From: JAABRU01 sp041390465
Lineage (GTDB): Bacteria > Desulfobacterota > Desulfobacteria > Desulfobacterales > Desulfococcaceae
DNA length: 64,000 bases
NCBI GenBank assembly: GCA_041390465.1
Contig: JAWKPW010000012.1
Location: forward strand, 18,445 to 82,444
Reading direction: 5' to 3'
Positions 8,837-17,045 of this stretch are shown piece after piece. The notes below the pieces were generated by a model, which was given only the letters and a program-made list of their open reading frames with translations, searched no databases and was not told where the DNA came from. The first letter of the stretch is position 1. Every line of letters begins with the position of its first letter. The position numbers were made by a program, and so were the translations under genes.

Positions 8837-11761
8837 TTACTGTTTCTGAATTTTTTCGCGGGAAGTCCCCTGTTTCCGGAAAATATCGAGCCAGTTTTTG
8901 CGTTTTTTCCGGAATCCGGCATTGTTTTCGTCTCCGGTTTCCGAGTCTGAAAATGCAGGGTGCAGCAGTTCGGGTTCAGGGCAGTGCTCCGGCACAGGAG
9001 ATGGGCGATGATGCTGTTCTTCTGCTTCAGCCTGAATGCCGTCTGTAAAATACCGGGGCAGGGAGCTTCCGAATTCCCTGATCGCACGGGTATGGGGAAT
9101 CTGGTCTTCTGTCCGGAATTCATACGCGAAATTTCCGGACGGATCAAAATAGACATGAATTTCCTCGCAGTTTTCTCCCCGCGCCATGCGCCCGAGCAGT
9201 TCCCCGGACAGCTCAGGCAGCAGACTGTGGGTGAGAATATTGTCCACATTCCGAGCACCTGTATCCCCATCCGTGCAGCGGGCCGCGATATTGGCTGCCA
9301 TATCCCGTGCGCAGGAGAGGTGAATGCGGTGATGTTCCTGAAAGCGCTGACAAATCTTCTGCATTTTCAGACGGACAATCTCCGTTGTTGCGTTTTCTGT
9401 CAGCGGATAATAGGGAACAATGACCAGACGACCCAGAAACGCGGGTTTGAAATATTCCAGAAGTTCGGGCCGTATCATTTCCCGTATCTGATCCGGTTCC
9501 GGTGGTACGGCACCGTTGCAGCAGGCATGGAGCATGGTGGCGGCTCCCACATTGCAGGTCATCAGGATCACCGTATTCCGGAAATCCACTGCCTGTCCTT
9601 CAGAATCCTCCATCATGCCTTTGTCAAAAACCTGATAGAAAAGCTCCATGACATCCGGATGGGCTTTTTCCACCTCGTCGAGCAGCACCACACTGTAGGG
9701 ACGCTGACGCACAGCCTCGGTCAGGACTCCGCCTTTTCCATGTCCCACGTATCCGGGCGGAGATCCTTTGAGACCGGAAACGGTATAGGCTTCCTGATAT
9801 TCAGACATATTGATGACAATCAGATTCCGGTCTCCGCCATAGAGAATATCGGCCAGGGCAATGGCGGTTTCGGTTTTTCCAATGCCGCTGGGCCCGGTCA
9901 GAAGAAACACGCCCACAGGTTTCCCCGGATCATCCAGATGGGCCCGGTAGGTTTTGATTCTGCGGCAGATGGCTTCCAAAGCATGGGGCTGACCAATGAT
10001 GCGCTCTGACAGTTTTTCTTTGAGTTCCAGAACCGTGCTGATTTCATCGCGCATCATTTTGCCCACCGGAATGCCGGTCCAGTTGGCGATCACCCGTGCG
10101 ACCGTTCCACTGTCCACGCAGGTGGGAATCATGGGAGATTTTCCCTGTATCTCAGCAAGCTGAGCCTTGAGGGCAGCAAGTTCCGCTGCTTCTTTTGGGG
10201 GACTGTTTCCAGGATTTTTGTCCGCGAGAGCCGAGCTGTATTCCGCTGCAATCCGTTTCTGCACCTCAATGATCCTGCGTGCCAGCACCTTTTCTTTTTC
10301 CCACTGCTTTTCCAGTTCCTCTTTTTGTCTGCTGACATCAGCCAGAATTTTTTCCAGATTCGCAATGCGTTCCCCATGCTCCTGTCCCGCGGCCTGTTCC
10401 CGGTACAGGAGACCGCGCTCTGTTTCCAACTGCCCGATCTGCCGGATCCGATCCTCAATTTCCGGTGGCGTTGCATTCTGACCGATGGACACCCGTGCGC
10501 AGGCTGTGTCCATCACACTGATGGCCTTGTCCGGCAGTTGACGGCCCGTGATATAGCGGTGGGAAAGCCGCACAGCATCCTGCAGAGCCTCATCCAGTAT
10601 CAGGACATTGTGATAGGCTTCCAGATGGGGTGCCAGCCCCCGGAGCATTTCCACCGCACTGGCCTCATCCGGCTCCTCCACCTTCACCACCTGAAAGCGC
10701 CGTGCAAGTGCGGGATCTTTTTCAAAATATTTCTTGTATTCCGACCAGGTTGTGGCAGCGATGGTGCGCAGTTCCCCCCGTGCCAGCGCAGGTTTGAGCA
10801 GATTCGCTGCATCCCCCATGCCGGCCGGGCCGCCCGCGCCGATCAGGGTATGTGCCTCATCAATAAACACAATGATGGGCAGCGGAGAGTTGACAACTTC
10901 GTCAATCACTGCCTTGAGCCGTTTTTCAAATTCACCCTTGATGCCTGCTCCGGCCTGCAGCAAAGCCAGATCCAGCAGCCGGAGCGAGACATTTTTCAGG
11001 GGAGGCGGAACATCCCCTTTGGCAATGCGCCGGGCCAGTCCTTCCACCACAGCAGTTTTTCCTACGCCGGCCTCACCGGTCAAGATGGGATTGTTCTGCC
11101 TGCGCCGGGTCAGAATGTCAATGAGTTGCCGGATTTCCATATCTCTGCCCAGAATCGGATCAATCAGGCCGCTTTTTGCCCGTGCTGTCAAATCAATGGT
11201 ATATTGATCAAGATTCGGGGTCTGTGATCCGCGCGGAGGATCACCGGAACCTGTTTCAGACAGGGAGGAGGGCGGGGCACCTTCCTCCTCCTTTGAATGA
11301 CGGATGATTTCGCTGATGTCATTTTTCAGCCCTTCGCGGGGAATCCGCTTGAGTGTTGGCGAGGACTCAAAAATCACCATGCGCAGCTCATTGTGGTCAA
11401 CAAGTGCCAGAAGAATGGCAGCAGAGCGTATCTTCGGGGTATGGAAATGAAGCGAGGAAAGTATCCAGGACTGCTCCAGAAGACGGAGAATATGGGGGGA
11501 AAGCGCGGGGGTGCGGCTGTTGCCTCTCCGGAAACGCTCAATAAAACGGGTCAGATCTTTTTTGATATCCTCGGTTCTGACCTCATAATAACGGAGAAGC
11601 AGTTGCAGATCCGTGTCCGGAATGTCAAGAATCGCGAGGACATAATGCTCCAGTTCCACATTGTAATTGGTCTGGGAGACACAAAGTTCCGCTGCCTTTT
11701 CCATCCCCCTGCGGCAGACCGGATTCAACTTGTCAATGAGAGACTGCAGATCAAGGTTCAT
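8837..11761 (-). CDS. clpV: T6SS sheath-recycling AAA+ ATPase ClpV (TssH)
   Basis: The 974-residue protein has a Clp_N double repeat (about 1-140), a first AAA+ module with Walker A GEAGVGKT (229-236) and Walker B FIDEAH (299-304), a coiled middle domain (about 435-510), and a second AAA+ module with Walker A GPSGIGKT (623-630). The direct neighbour vgrG supports assignment as ClpV rather than the chaperone ClpB. ClpV disassembles the contracted TssB/TssC sheath in the cytoplasm. Unusually, about 90 residues follow the usual C-terminal domain (from about 885), rich in Pro, His and Glu and ending in a basic segment (FRKKRKNWLDIF); this tail is not part of the standard fold. Transcription appears to run J-protein, clpV, vgrG. 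Confidence 0.93.
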   Translation of the reverse strand: MNLDLQSLIDKLNPVCRRGMEKAAELCVSQTNYNVELEHYVLAILDIPDTDLQLLLRYYEVRTEDIKKDLTRFIERFRRGNSRTPALSPHILRLLEQSWILSSLHFHTPKIRSAAILLALVDHNELRMVIFESSPTLKRIPREGLKNDISEIIRHSKEEEGAPPSSLSETGSGDPPRGSQTPNLDQYTIDLTARAKSGLIDPILGRDMEIRQLIDILTRRRQNNPILTGEAGVGKTAVVEGLARRIAKGDVPPPLKNVSLRLLDLALLQAGAGIKGEFEKRLKAVIDEVVNSPLPIIVFIDEAHTLIGAGGPAGMGDAANLLKPALARGELRTIAATTWSEYKKYFEKDPALARRFQVVKVEEPDEASAVEMLRGLAPHLEAYHNVLILDEALQDAVRLSHRYITGRQLPDKAISVMDTACARVSIGQNATPPEIEDRIRQIGQLETERGLLYREQAAGQEHGERIANLEKILADVSRQKEELEKQWEKEKVLARRIIEVQKRIAAEYSSALADKNPGNSPPKEAAELAALKAQLAEIQGKSPMIPTCVDSGTVARVIANWTGIPVGKMMRDEISTVLELKEKLSERIIGQPHALEAICRRIKTYRAHLDDPGKPVGVFLLTGPSGIGKTETAIALADILYGGDRNLIVINMSEYQEAYTVSGLKGSPPGYVGHGKGGVLTEAVRQRPYSVVLLDEVEKAHPDVMELFYQVFDKGMMEDSEGQAVDFRNTVILMTCNVGAATMLHACCNGAVPPEPDQIREMIRPELLEYFKPAFLGRLVIVPYYPLTENATTEIVRLKMQKICQRFQEHHRIHLSCARDMAANIAARCTDGDTGARNVDNILTHSLLPELSGELLGRMARGENCEEIHVYFDPSGNFAYEFRTEDQIPHTRAIREFGSSLPRYFTDGIQAEAEEQHHRPSPVPEHCPEPELLHPAFSDSETGDENNAGFRKKRKNWLDIFRKQGTSREKIQKQ

Positions 11762-11893
11762 TCTTCACCCCGGGCATATGTTCAGCCGGTTCAAAACAGA
11801 GAAAAAATTACGGTTTGCAAACTTCAGGTTTTCTTCCAAGTCTCTGACAGCTTTTATACTGTTTATGCAGAGGCAAAAGCAAGACAAAACTTT

Positions 11894-12685
11894 TCACTCG
11901 CCAAGAAGCCGAAGCATCTCTTTTTTCACCGCATTGAGTTCCTGCATTTCCTCAACGGTTCCGCCATGATCCGGATGGTATTTCCGGGCCATTCTTTTAT
12001 ATCCCGAAGTTACGATTTCCATTGCCATTGTTTTATTGGAAATGCTTTTGAATGACACAATATCTTTCAGTATCCTGTCGCATCGGGCCTGCCGGTTCCG
12101 GGCTTCGCCGGCTTTGGTTTGGAAAGCACTGTCCGCAGCAGATCGGGGATCGGTTTCCCCGCTGTTTCCGTTCACCTTCCTGAATTTGCGCATCTGCAGG
12201 GGATACTCCTCTGATTTTCTGTACTCGGCAAGCACCTGTTTTTTGACGGTCTCAAATTTCTGAAAAACCAGATTCAGATATTGTGCGCATTGACCATGAC
12301 CCAGATGGGGAAAGGTCTTTTTTATCCCGTCCACAATCCTGCTTTCGTGAATTCCCCGCACATCTTTCTGCCAGGCCCGGCTGCGCCGCAGACTGTCCAG
12401 GAAATCTTCCACAATATCCCAGTAGGCAATTGTGGCAACAGGAAAACGCTTTTTCTGTATCTGACCATTGTTTCTGACGGTTTGCACCAGACTGATTTTG
12501 TATTGACACATGGGTTCTCTTTCAATTTCTTCGCCCGTAAAGCGGTATTCACCCGATCCCGGATAACAGGGTTCCCATCCCGCATTGCGGTAAACACCGC
12601 TGAAACCGGGTTTGCATGTGCGTTTGTGCCTGGTAATGGAACAGGAAATCAGAGGCTGGCTCTTTTCTCCGCAACTGTCTGTCAT
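11894..12685 (-). CDS. J-domain protein upstream of clpV
   Basis: The 263-residue product carries a J-like segment at its extreme C-terminus: SGYKRMARKYHPDHGGTVEE, with the HPD tripeptide that stimulates Hsp70 ATPase. J-domains are more often N-terminal, so the placement is unusual but known in some small J-proteins. The N-terminal 200 residues are basic and unrecognised, with several cysteines. An AGAGAT-like site lies a few bases before the ATG at 12685. It sits 132 bases upstream of clpV in the same direction, suggesting a link with the T6SS module, perhaps through Hsp70/ClpV handling of sheath or effectors; this is inference from position. Confidence 0.7.
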   Translation of the reverse strand: MTDSCGEKSQPLISCSITRHKRTCKPGFSGVYRNAGWEPCYPGSGEYRFTGEEIEREPMCQYKISLVQTVRNNGQIQKKRFPVATIAYWDIVEDFLDSLRRSRAWQKDVRGIHESRIVDGIKKTFPHLGHGQCAQYLNLVFQKFETVKKQVLAEYRKSEEYPLQMRKFRKVNGNSGETDPRSAADSAFQTKAGEARNRQARCDRILKDIVSFKSISNKTMAMEIVTSGYKRMARKYHPDHGGTVEEMQELNAVKKEMLRLLGE

Positions 12686-12922
12686 TTCATCTCTTTCTCA
12701 GCAGATCAATACGGAATGCGGTTCCGGAAGGTTTTCGATCTGCTGTCCTGTGTATTTTGGCAAAACCGGAACCATGCTCCCAAAAACAAGGTGCCGGAAA
12801 TCAATTTATATTGCCTTTTATTCAAAATCAATATAAAAAATTGCGGCACAACGCAAACACTGTTCCGGCACTGCCTGCGCAATGTCCCCAATTTTGCCCT
12901 GAACAAATGCCCGGAAAATGTT

Positions 12923-12951
12923 TTGTCTTCAGGCATATTTTTTGCTAACAT
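12923..12951 (+). promoter_or_regulatory. candidate sigma-70 promoter of the BMP-family gene
   Basis: TTGTCT (12923-12928), a 17-base spacer and TAACAT (12946-12951) give a plausible promoter with a start near 12958, about 78 bases before the BMP start codon. Both hexamers match consensus at 4 of 6 positions. Confidence 0.45.
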
Positions 12952-12966
12952 GTCTTCCCGCTTTTC

Positions 12967-13007
12967 CGGACTGCTCCGGCAGTCCGATTTTTATTTTTTA
13001 TTTTTTA
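12967..13007 (+). terminator. terminator-like hairpin in the BMP leader
   Basis: CGGACTGC and GCAGTCCG form an 8-base stem with a TCCG loop, followed by a T-rich run (12988-13007). It sits between the candidate promoter and the ribosome binding site of the BMP gene, with no plus-strand gene upstream to terminate. Attenuation of the BMP gene is therefore possible. Confidence 0.5.
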
Positions 13008-13035
13008 TCAACCAAACCTTAATGAAGGAGGAAAC

Positions 13036-14229
13036 ATGCGCAACTGCCGTATGACGAAAAAAACGATCTGTCTGGTCCTGTGTCTGCTGCTTTTCGGGAC
13101 AGTCTCTGCCCTGGCAGCAGAAGCAGAATTCACCTTTGGTCTTCTGCTGGTGGGACCTTACAATGATCATGGCTACAGTCAGGCCCATTATGAAGGAGGA
13201 AAGTATGTGGAGGAGACGGTGCCGGGTGCCAAAATGATCTATATTGACAAGGTCAATCCGGCCGACCGTGCAGGCATCACCATTCCCCAGCTTGTGGATG
13301 ACATGGCGGAAAAAGGGGCAAAACTCATTATTGCAAACTCGGATGACATGAAAGACGGCATCCGGGAGGCCGCGCTCATGCACCCGGAGATTTTCTTTGT
13401 CCACTGCTCCGGCGATGATGTGCTTGCGGGCAAGGCTCCGGCCAATCTTGCCAATCTTTTCGGACGCATGGAATATGGAAAAATGATGGCCGGCTTCGCG
13501 GCCGCCATGACCACAAAAACCGGAAAAATCGGCTATCTTGGCCCTCTGATCAATGAGGAAACCCGGAGACTGGCCGCTTCCAGTTATCTGGGAGCCAGAT
13601 ATGCCTGGGAGAAAATTTTGAAAAAAAATCCCGCGGATCTGAAATTTCAGGTCACATGGATCGGGTTCTGGTTCAATATTCCGGGAGTCACGGCCGATCC
13701 CACCCAGGTGGCGCAAAACTTTTACAATACCGGTTATGATGTGGTGATTTCCGGCATTGACACCACGGAAAACACAGTGGTGGCAGGCCAGAAGCGCAAA
13801 GAGGGAAAAGAGGTCTGGGCAGTTCCCTATGACTACAGGGGAGCCTGTGAAACATCGCCGGAGGTCTGTCTGGGGGTTCCCTATTTCAACTGGGGGCCGG
13901 GCTATGCGGATATGGTGAAACGGGCCATGTCCGGAAACTGGAAATCGGAATGGATACTTCTGGGTCCGGACTGGTCTGACATCAACAAAAGCGAAACCAG
14001 CACAGTCGGATTTGCAGAAGGCAAAGCGCTTTCCGAAACAGCCGCAAAGGAACTTGCCGCTTTTGTCAAAGAGATGGGAGCGGGAAACATCAATCTTTTC
14101 AAAGGCCCGATCAGTTATCAGGATGGCAGTGTCTTTCTCAAAGAGGGGGAAACAGCCACTGATCAGCAGATTTGGTACATGAAGCAGCTTCTGCAGGGCA
14201 TGGACGGCCAGAGCAGCAGCGCAAAGTGA
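13036..14229 (+). CDS. BMP-family (Med/PnrA-like) substrate-binding lipoprotein-type protein
   Basis: The 397-residue protein has a Sec signal (MRNCRMTKKTICLVLCLLLF, cleaved after SALA). The mature part follows the BMP family pattern: FGLLLVGPYNDHGYSQAHYE near the start, KGAKLIIANSDDMKDGI, then FFVHCSG and GYLGPLINEETRR. BMP proteins are periplasmic binding components of ABC importers, commonly for nucleosides. AAGGAGG lies about 6 bases before the first ATG and decides it over the internal ATG at codon 6. No permease or ATPase gene is adjacent, so it is either an orphan binding protein or paired with a transporter elsewhere. No lipobox is evident. A terminator follows directly. Confidence 0.88.
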   Translation: MRNCRMTKKTICLVLCLLLFGTVSALAAEAEFTFGLLLVGPYNDHGYSQAHYEGGKYVEETVPGAKMIYIDKVNPADRAGITIPQLVDDMAEKGAKLIIANSDDMKDGIREAALMHPEIFFVHCSGDDVLAGKAPANLANLFGRMEYGKMMAGFAAAMTTKTGKIGYLGPLINEETRRLAASSYLGARYAWEKILKKNPADLKFQVTWIGFWFNIPGVTADPTQVAQNFYNTGYDVVISGIDTTENTVVAGQKRKEGKEVWAVPYDYRGACETSPEVCLGVPYFNWGPGYADMVKRAMSGNWKSEWILLGPDWSDINKSETSTVGFAEGKALSETAAKELAAFVKEMGAGNINLFKGPISYQDGSVFLKEGETATDQQIWYMKQLLQGMDGQSSSAK

Positions 14230-14238
14230 GAAAACAGA

Positions 14239-14278
14239 AAAGGGGTTGCAGTTTCAACTGCAGCCCCTTTGTTTTTTT
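14239..14278 (+). terminator. Rho-independent terminator after the BMP gene
   Basis: A 15-base stem (AAAGGGGTTGCAGTT with AACTGCAGCCCCTTT, one G-U pair) and a two-base loop are followed by seven T residues. It ends exactly where the convergent tRNA gene begins its CCA end. Confidence 0.85.
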
Positions 14279-14352
14279 GGTAGGCACGATTGGGTTTGAA
14301 CCAACGACCCCTACCGTGTCAGGGTAGTGCTCTCCCGCTGAGCTACGTGCCT
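14278..14352 (-). tRNA. tRNA-Val (anticodon GAC)
   Basis: The minus strand folds as a complete tRNA: acceptor AGGCACG pairing with CGTGCCT, D-arm GCTC..GAGC, anticodon stem CTACC/GGTAG with loop CTGACAC (anticodon GAC) and T-arm with GGTTCAAACCC. The encoded CCA end is present. It reads GTC and GTT valine codons. Confidence 0.95.
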
Positions 14353-14410
14353 CTGTGAAAAAGATAAAAAGCCTGATACCATTATCCTGAACCTTTGTCA
14401 AGAAAAGTTT

Positions 14411-14773
14411 TCACCAGTGAATGGATATGGGCGGAACCCGTCCGCCCCGGGGCACTCTGTCAATGTCAACCTCCATAATCCTGTCAGAGCCGACATAGAC
14501 CACAAGTTTGTAGGCAGAGGGCGGAAGTCCCTGCCCCGGATCTGAAAAAGCATACTGACCGTATTTGTTGGTGGATGTGATGGAAACATGATTCTCCGCG
14601 CTGTCTCCGTCTTTGACCAGCCGAAGCGTAATCACGGCTTCCCCAATCCTGTTTCCCTGAACAGTTCCCAGCAGCCACCAGTCATGCTCCCCCGGATTCG
14701 CTCCCATGACACCTGCGGGTGCAAAAACGAGAACTGCCAGAAGCAACGCAAATCCCCTAACATATTGTTTCAT
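14411..14773 (-). CDS. small secreted protein with Cna-B/regulatory-like fold
   Basis: From the ATG at 14773, which is preceded by GGAGG with 6-base spacing, this encodes 120 residues with a Sec signal (MKQYVRGFALLLAVLVFAPA, then GVMGA). The mature region has GTVQGNRIGEAVITL, SITSTNKYGQYAF and PPSAYKLVVYVG segments, the pattern of small carboxypeptidase-regulatory or Cna-B-like beta sandwiches. A longer frame extends upstream but lacks a ribosome binding site. It probably acts in the periplasm or at the cell surface; the partner is unknown. It is transcribed toward the tRNA gene and stands alone. Confidence 0.72.
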   Translation of the reverse strand: MKQYVRGFALLLAVLVFAPAGVMGANPGEHDWWLLGTVQGNRIGEAVITLRLVKDGDSAENHVSITSTNKYGQYAFSDPGQGLPPSAYKLVVYVGSDRIMEVDIDRVPRGGRVPPISIHW

Positions 14774-15063
14774 GATGCCCCTCCTGAACTGAACGGTTGT
14801 TGTTTTCTGCCCGGCCGAAATCTGATTCGTCCCCTGACGCAACTTCTGTCCCGGCCCTGCGAATCCTTTTTCCGACAGCCCGAATCCTGTCCGAAACTGC
14901 CCGGTGTTCTTTCCGAAAACCGCATTTTTGCAGAATATATACATACAGCGCTGAAAATATCAAGCAAAGATTGAAAAAATATGGAAACAGAATCTTTCTC
15001 GTCCCTGCCGTGAAAAGCATTGATTCCGGATGATGATTGTGGTTTAATGTCTGCAATGCGAAG

Positions 15064-15150
15064 GAAGAATCAGATTCCGGCAGAATTTCACAGCCTTCAA
15101 AAAGTTGTCAAATCTCAGATTTCCTGTCAATTCAAATTGATAACCTGAAA
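15064..15150. repeat. partial copy of the 112-base inverted-repeat element
   Basis: GAATCAGATTCCGGCAGAAT and the later AAAAGTTGTCAAATCTC match the left half of the elements at 15690-15801 and 32731-32842. The right end is not clear. It lies just upstream of the CULT-domain gene. Confidence 0.5.
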
Positions 15151-15163
15151 ATGGAGTATCGTC

Positions 15164-15601
15164 ATGAACCTTTGCCCGGCATTCTCCGCATTCCGGCTGA
15201 TCCCCTTTCAGACCTTTCAGATTCCCGAAGGGAAACTTCTGAATGTGACAGAAAAAAAGGAAAAGACCGGTGTGGATGAAGAAAAGGAAAAGGCCATCCG
15301 ATGTGCAGACTGCGGTTTTGGGATCACCACAGCCAGAGAACGGATCGAAATGAACGGGCACCACAGCCATGTTTTCAACAATCCCGCGGGTTATCTTTTT
15401 GAAATCGGATGTTTTGCCTCTGCACCGGGCTGTGTGAACCGGGGGGAACCGACCATGGAATTCACCTGGTTTGCCGGCTTTGCCTGGCGCTTTGCCCTGT
15501 GCGGAAACTGTTCTGCCCATCTGGGATGGCGGTATCATTCCGGCGGCGGACGCAGTTTTTACGGACTGATCCTTGACTGTATCCGGGAGGATCCGGTGTG
15601 A
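15164..15601 (+). CDS. CULT-domain (cereblon-like) protein
   Basis: The 145-residue protein contains one CULT domain, the ligand-binding fold named after cereblon. Two zinc pairs are present: C47/C50 (CADC) and C113/C116 (CGNC). Three tryptophans, W102, W108 and W122, have the same spacing to each other and to the second zinc pair as the thalidomide-binding cage of human cereblon (W380, W386, W400; C391, C394). The cereblon histidine two residues before the first cage Trp is Phe here. Bacterial CULT proteins bind imides and related heterocycles in vitro; their natural ligands are unsettled. A GGAG motif about 8 bases upstream supports the ATG at 15164. The first 40 residues are charged and have no signal peptide, so it is likely cytoplasmic. 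Confidence 0.85.
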   Translation: MNLCPAFSAFRLIPFQTFQIPEGKLLNVTEKKEKTGVDEEKEKAIRCADCGFGITTARERIEMNGHHSHVFNNPAGYLFEIGCFASAPGCVNRGEPTMEFTWFAGFAWRFALCGNCSAHLGWRYHSGGGRSFYGLILDCIREDPV

Positions 15602-15689
15602 AAAAAGGATGCTGTCTTTGCCGCGCAATCCGCGGGGAAAATTTTCTGCTCTCAACTCTTTCAGATATTGCGCTTTTAATCACAAATGG

Positions 15690-15801
15690 GAATTAAGACC
15701 CAGATTCCCGCAGGATTTGACAACTTTTGAAAAGTTGTCAAATCTTCTGACAAGAGATAACCGTCTGTTTTTGTCTGGTCTGAAATTTTTGACTTTTAAT
15801 T
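15690..15801. repeat. 112-base MITE-like element, copy 1
   Basis: The ends are GAATTAAGACC and ACTTTTAATT, inverted to each other in part, with a central hairpin TTTGACAACTTTT/AAAAGTTGTCAAA. Copy 2 at 32731-32842 has the same length and similar sequence. The right end lies 19 bases before the start of the binding-protein gene, so its regulatory signals may come from the element. Confidence 0.7.
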
Positions 15802-15820
15802 TGCATCAGAGGAGGACACA

Positions 15821-16990
15821 ATGAAAGCATTTCACCGTATGAGGCTCCTGCCTGCTCTTTTACTGATCCTGTCCGTGTCATTTTCCATGTCATTTGCCGC
15901 TGAAAAAAAACATTATCCCACATCTCCGCCTGAAAATCCGGCAAAAAAATGGCGGATTGGGTATTATGAGGGCGGCTTCTACAGGGATTATCCCAAAACC
16001 CTGACAGCCGCGCTCAACGGCCTTGCCTTTCTTGGCTGGATAGAGCCCCTGACTGTCCCTTCACCGGAAGAAGATATGTCCCGGTTCTGGGCATGGCTGG
16101 CCGCCAATGTCAAAAGCAGGTATCTTGAATTTGCGGCAGATGCTTTTTATTCGAACAACTGGGACCAGAGCATTCGGGAACAGACCAGGCAGATCGTTCT
16201 GAAACGCCTGAGGGAATCCAAAGATATTGATCTGATGATAGCCATGGGCACATGGGCCGGGCAGGATTTGGCAAACAATGAACATGCCGTTCCCACCATG
16301 GTGTGTTCTGTCTCTGACCCGATAGCCGCGAAAATTATCCCCAGTGCGGAGGATTCCGGTTTTGATCATGTCCACGCGCGTGTGGATCCGAAGCGGTATT
16401 TCAGACAGATCTATGCCTTTCATGATGTCATCGGATTTAAGAAACTCGGTATCATCTATACGGACAATGTTACCGGGCGAAGCTATGCAGCCATAGAGGA
16501 TGCAAGGAGAATTGCGCAAAGACGGAATTTTGAGATTGCGGAATGCCATACATACGAAGGTGGGGCCACACCGGAAACCAACGCAAGGACAGTGGAATGT
16601 GCCCAAAAACTTGCCCCGAAAATTGATGCCCTGTATCTTACAGCACAGGCAAGTGTGAACCGGGAAACCCTGCCCCTGATTATCTCTGCCATGAACGCAG
16701 CCAAAGTTCCCGTATTTTCCCAGTCCGGTTCCGAAGAGGTGCAGCAGGGGGCTCTGCTGAGCATCTCTTCGAGCTCAAATATGAAAATCTACGGAAATTT
16801 CACTGCCGCGACTATGGCCCAAATCATCAACGGCGCGAAACCGCGCGATTTGAATCAGGTCTGTGAAGCACCTCCCAAAATTGCCTTCAACAGGGCAACT
16901 GCCAAAGCAATCGGGCTCCGGGAGGATCTGTTTCAGCTCCTGTCAAACACAGCCCATGAGGTTTATGACACCATCGGGGAAGCAAAATAA
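15821..16990 (+). CDS. ABC transporter substrate-binding protein (PF04392-type)
   Basis: The 389-residue protein has a signal peptide (MKAFHRMRLLPALLLILSVS, cleaved after SFA) and two periplasmic-binding lobes. Diagnostic stretches are LMIAMGTWAGQDLANN, the lobe link MVCSVSDPIAAKI, LGIIYTDNVTGRSYAAIEDA and VPVFSQSGSEEVQQGALLSI. The family binds amino-acid-like or aromatic ligands for ABC import (TrpX-type), but the ligand cannot be read from sequence. AGGAGG lies 7 bases before the ATG. No permease or ATPase follows; the next gene is the broken helicase. It is periplasmic. Confidence 0.85.
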   Translation: MKAFHRMRLLPALLLILSVSFSMSFAAEKKHYPTSPPENPAKKWRIGYYEGGFYRDYPKTLTAALNGLAFLGWIEPLTVPSPEEDMSRFWAWLAANVKSRYLEFAADAFYSNNWDQSIREQTRQIVLKRLRESKDIDLMIAMGTWAGQDLANNEHAVPTMVCSVSDPIAAKIIPSAEDSGFDHVHARVDPKRYFRQIYAFHDVIGFKKLGIIYTDNVTGRSYAAIEDARRIAQRRNFEIAECHTYEGGATPETNARTVECAQKLAPKIDALYLTAQASVNRETLPLIISAMNAAKVPVFSQSGSEEVQQGALLSISSSSNMKIYGNFTAATMAQIINGAKPRDLNQVCEAPPKIAFNRATAKAIGLREDLFQLLSNTAHEVYDTIGEAK

Positions 16991-17045
16991 GTGCCTGACC
17001 TGAGGTTTTCGTGTCAGAAATCACCTAACCGCAGGGCAACACACA

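Noticed and set aside
7091..8950. A 619-codon open frame on the plus strand opposite vgrG
   Set aside because: It is an antisense shadow: vgrG has all family motifs in the other strand, and the plus frame has no domain, ribosome site or sensible composition.
6731..12685. A complete T6SS cluster
   Set aside because: Only ClpV and VgrG are recognisable; sheath, tube, baseplate and membrane-complex genes are absent from the window.
14138..14401. An 87-codon frame across the tRNA gene
   Set aside because: It reads through tRNA-Val and the terminator and has no coding support.
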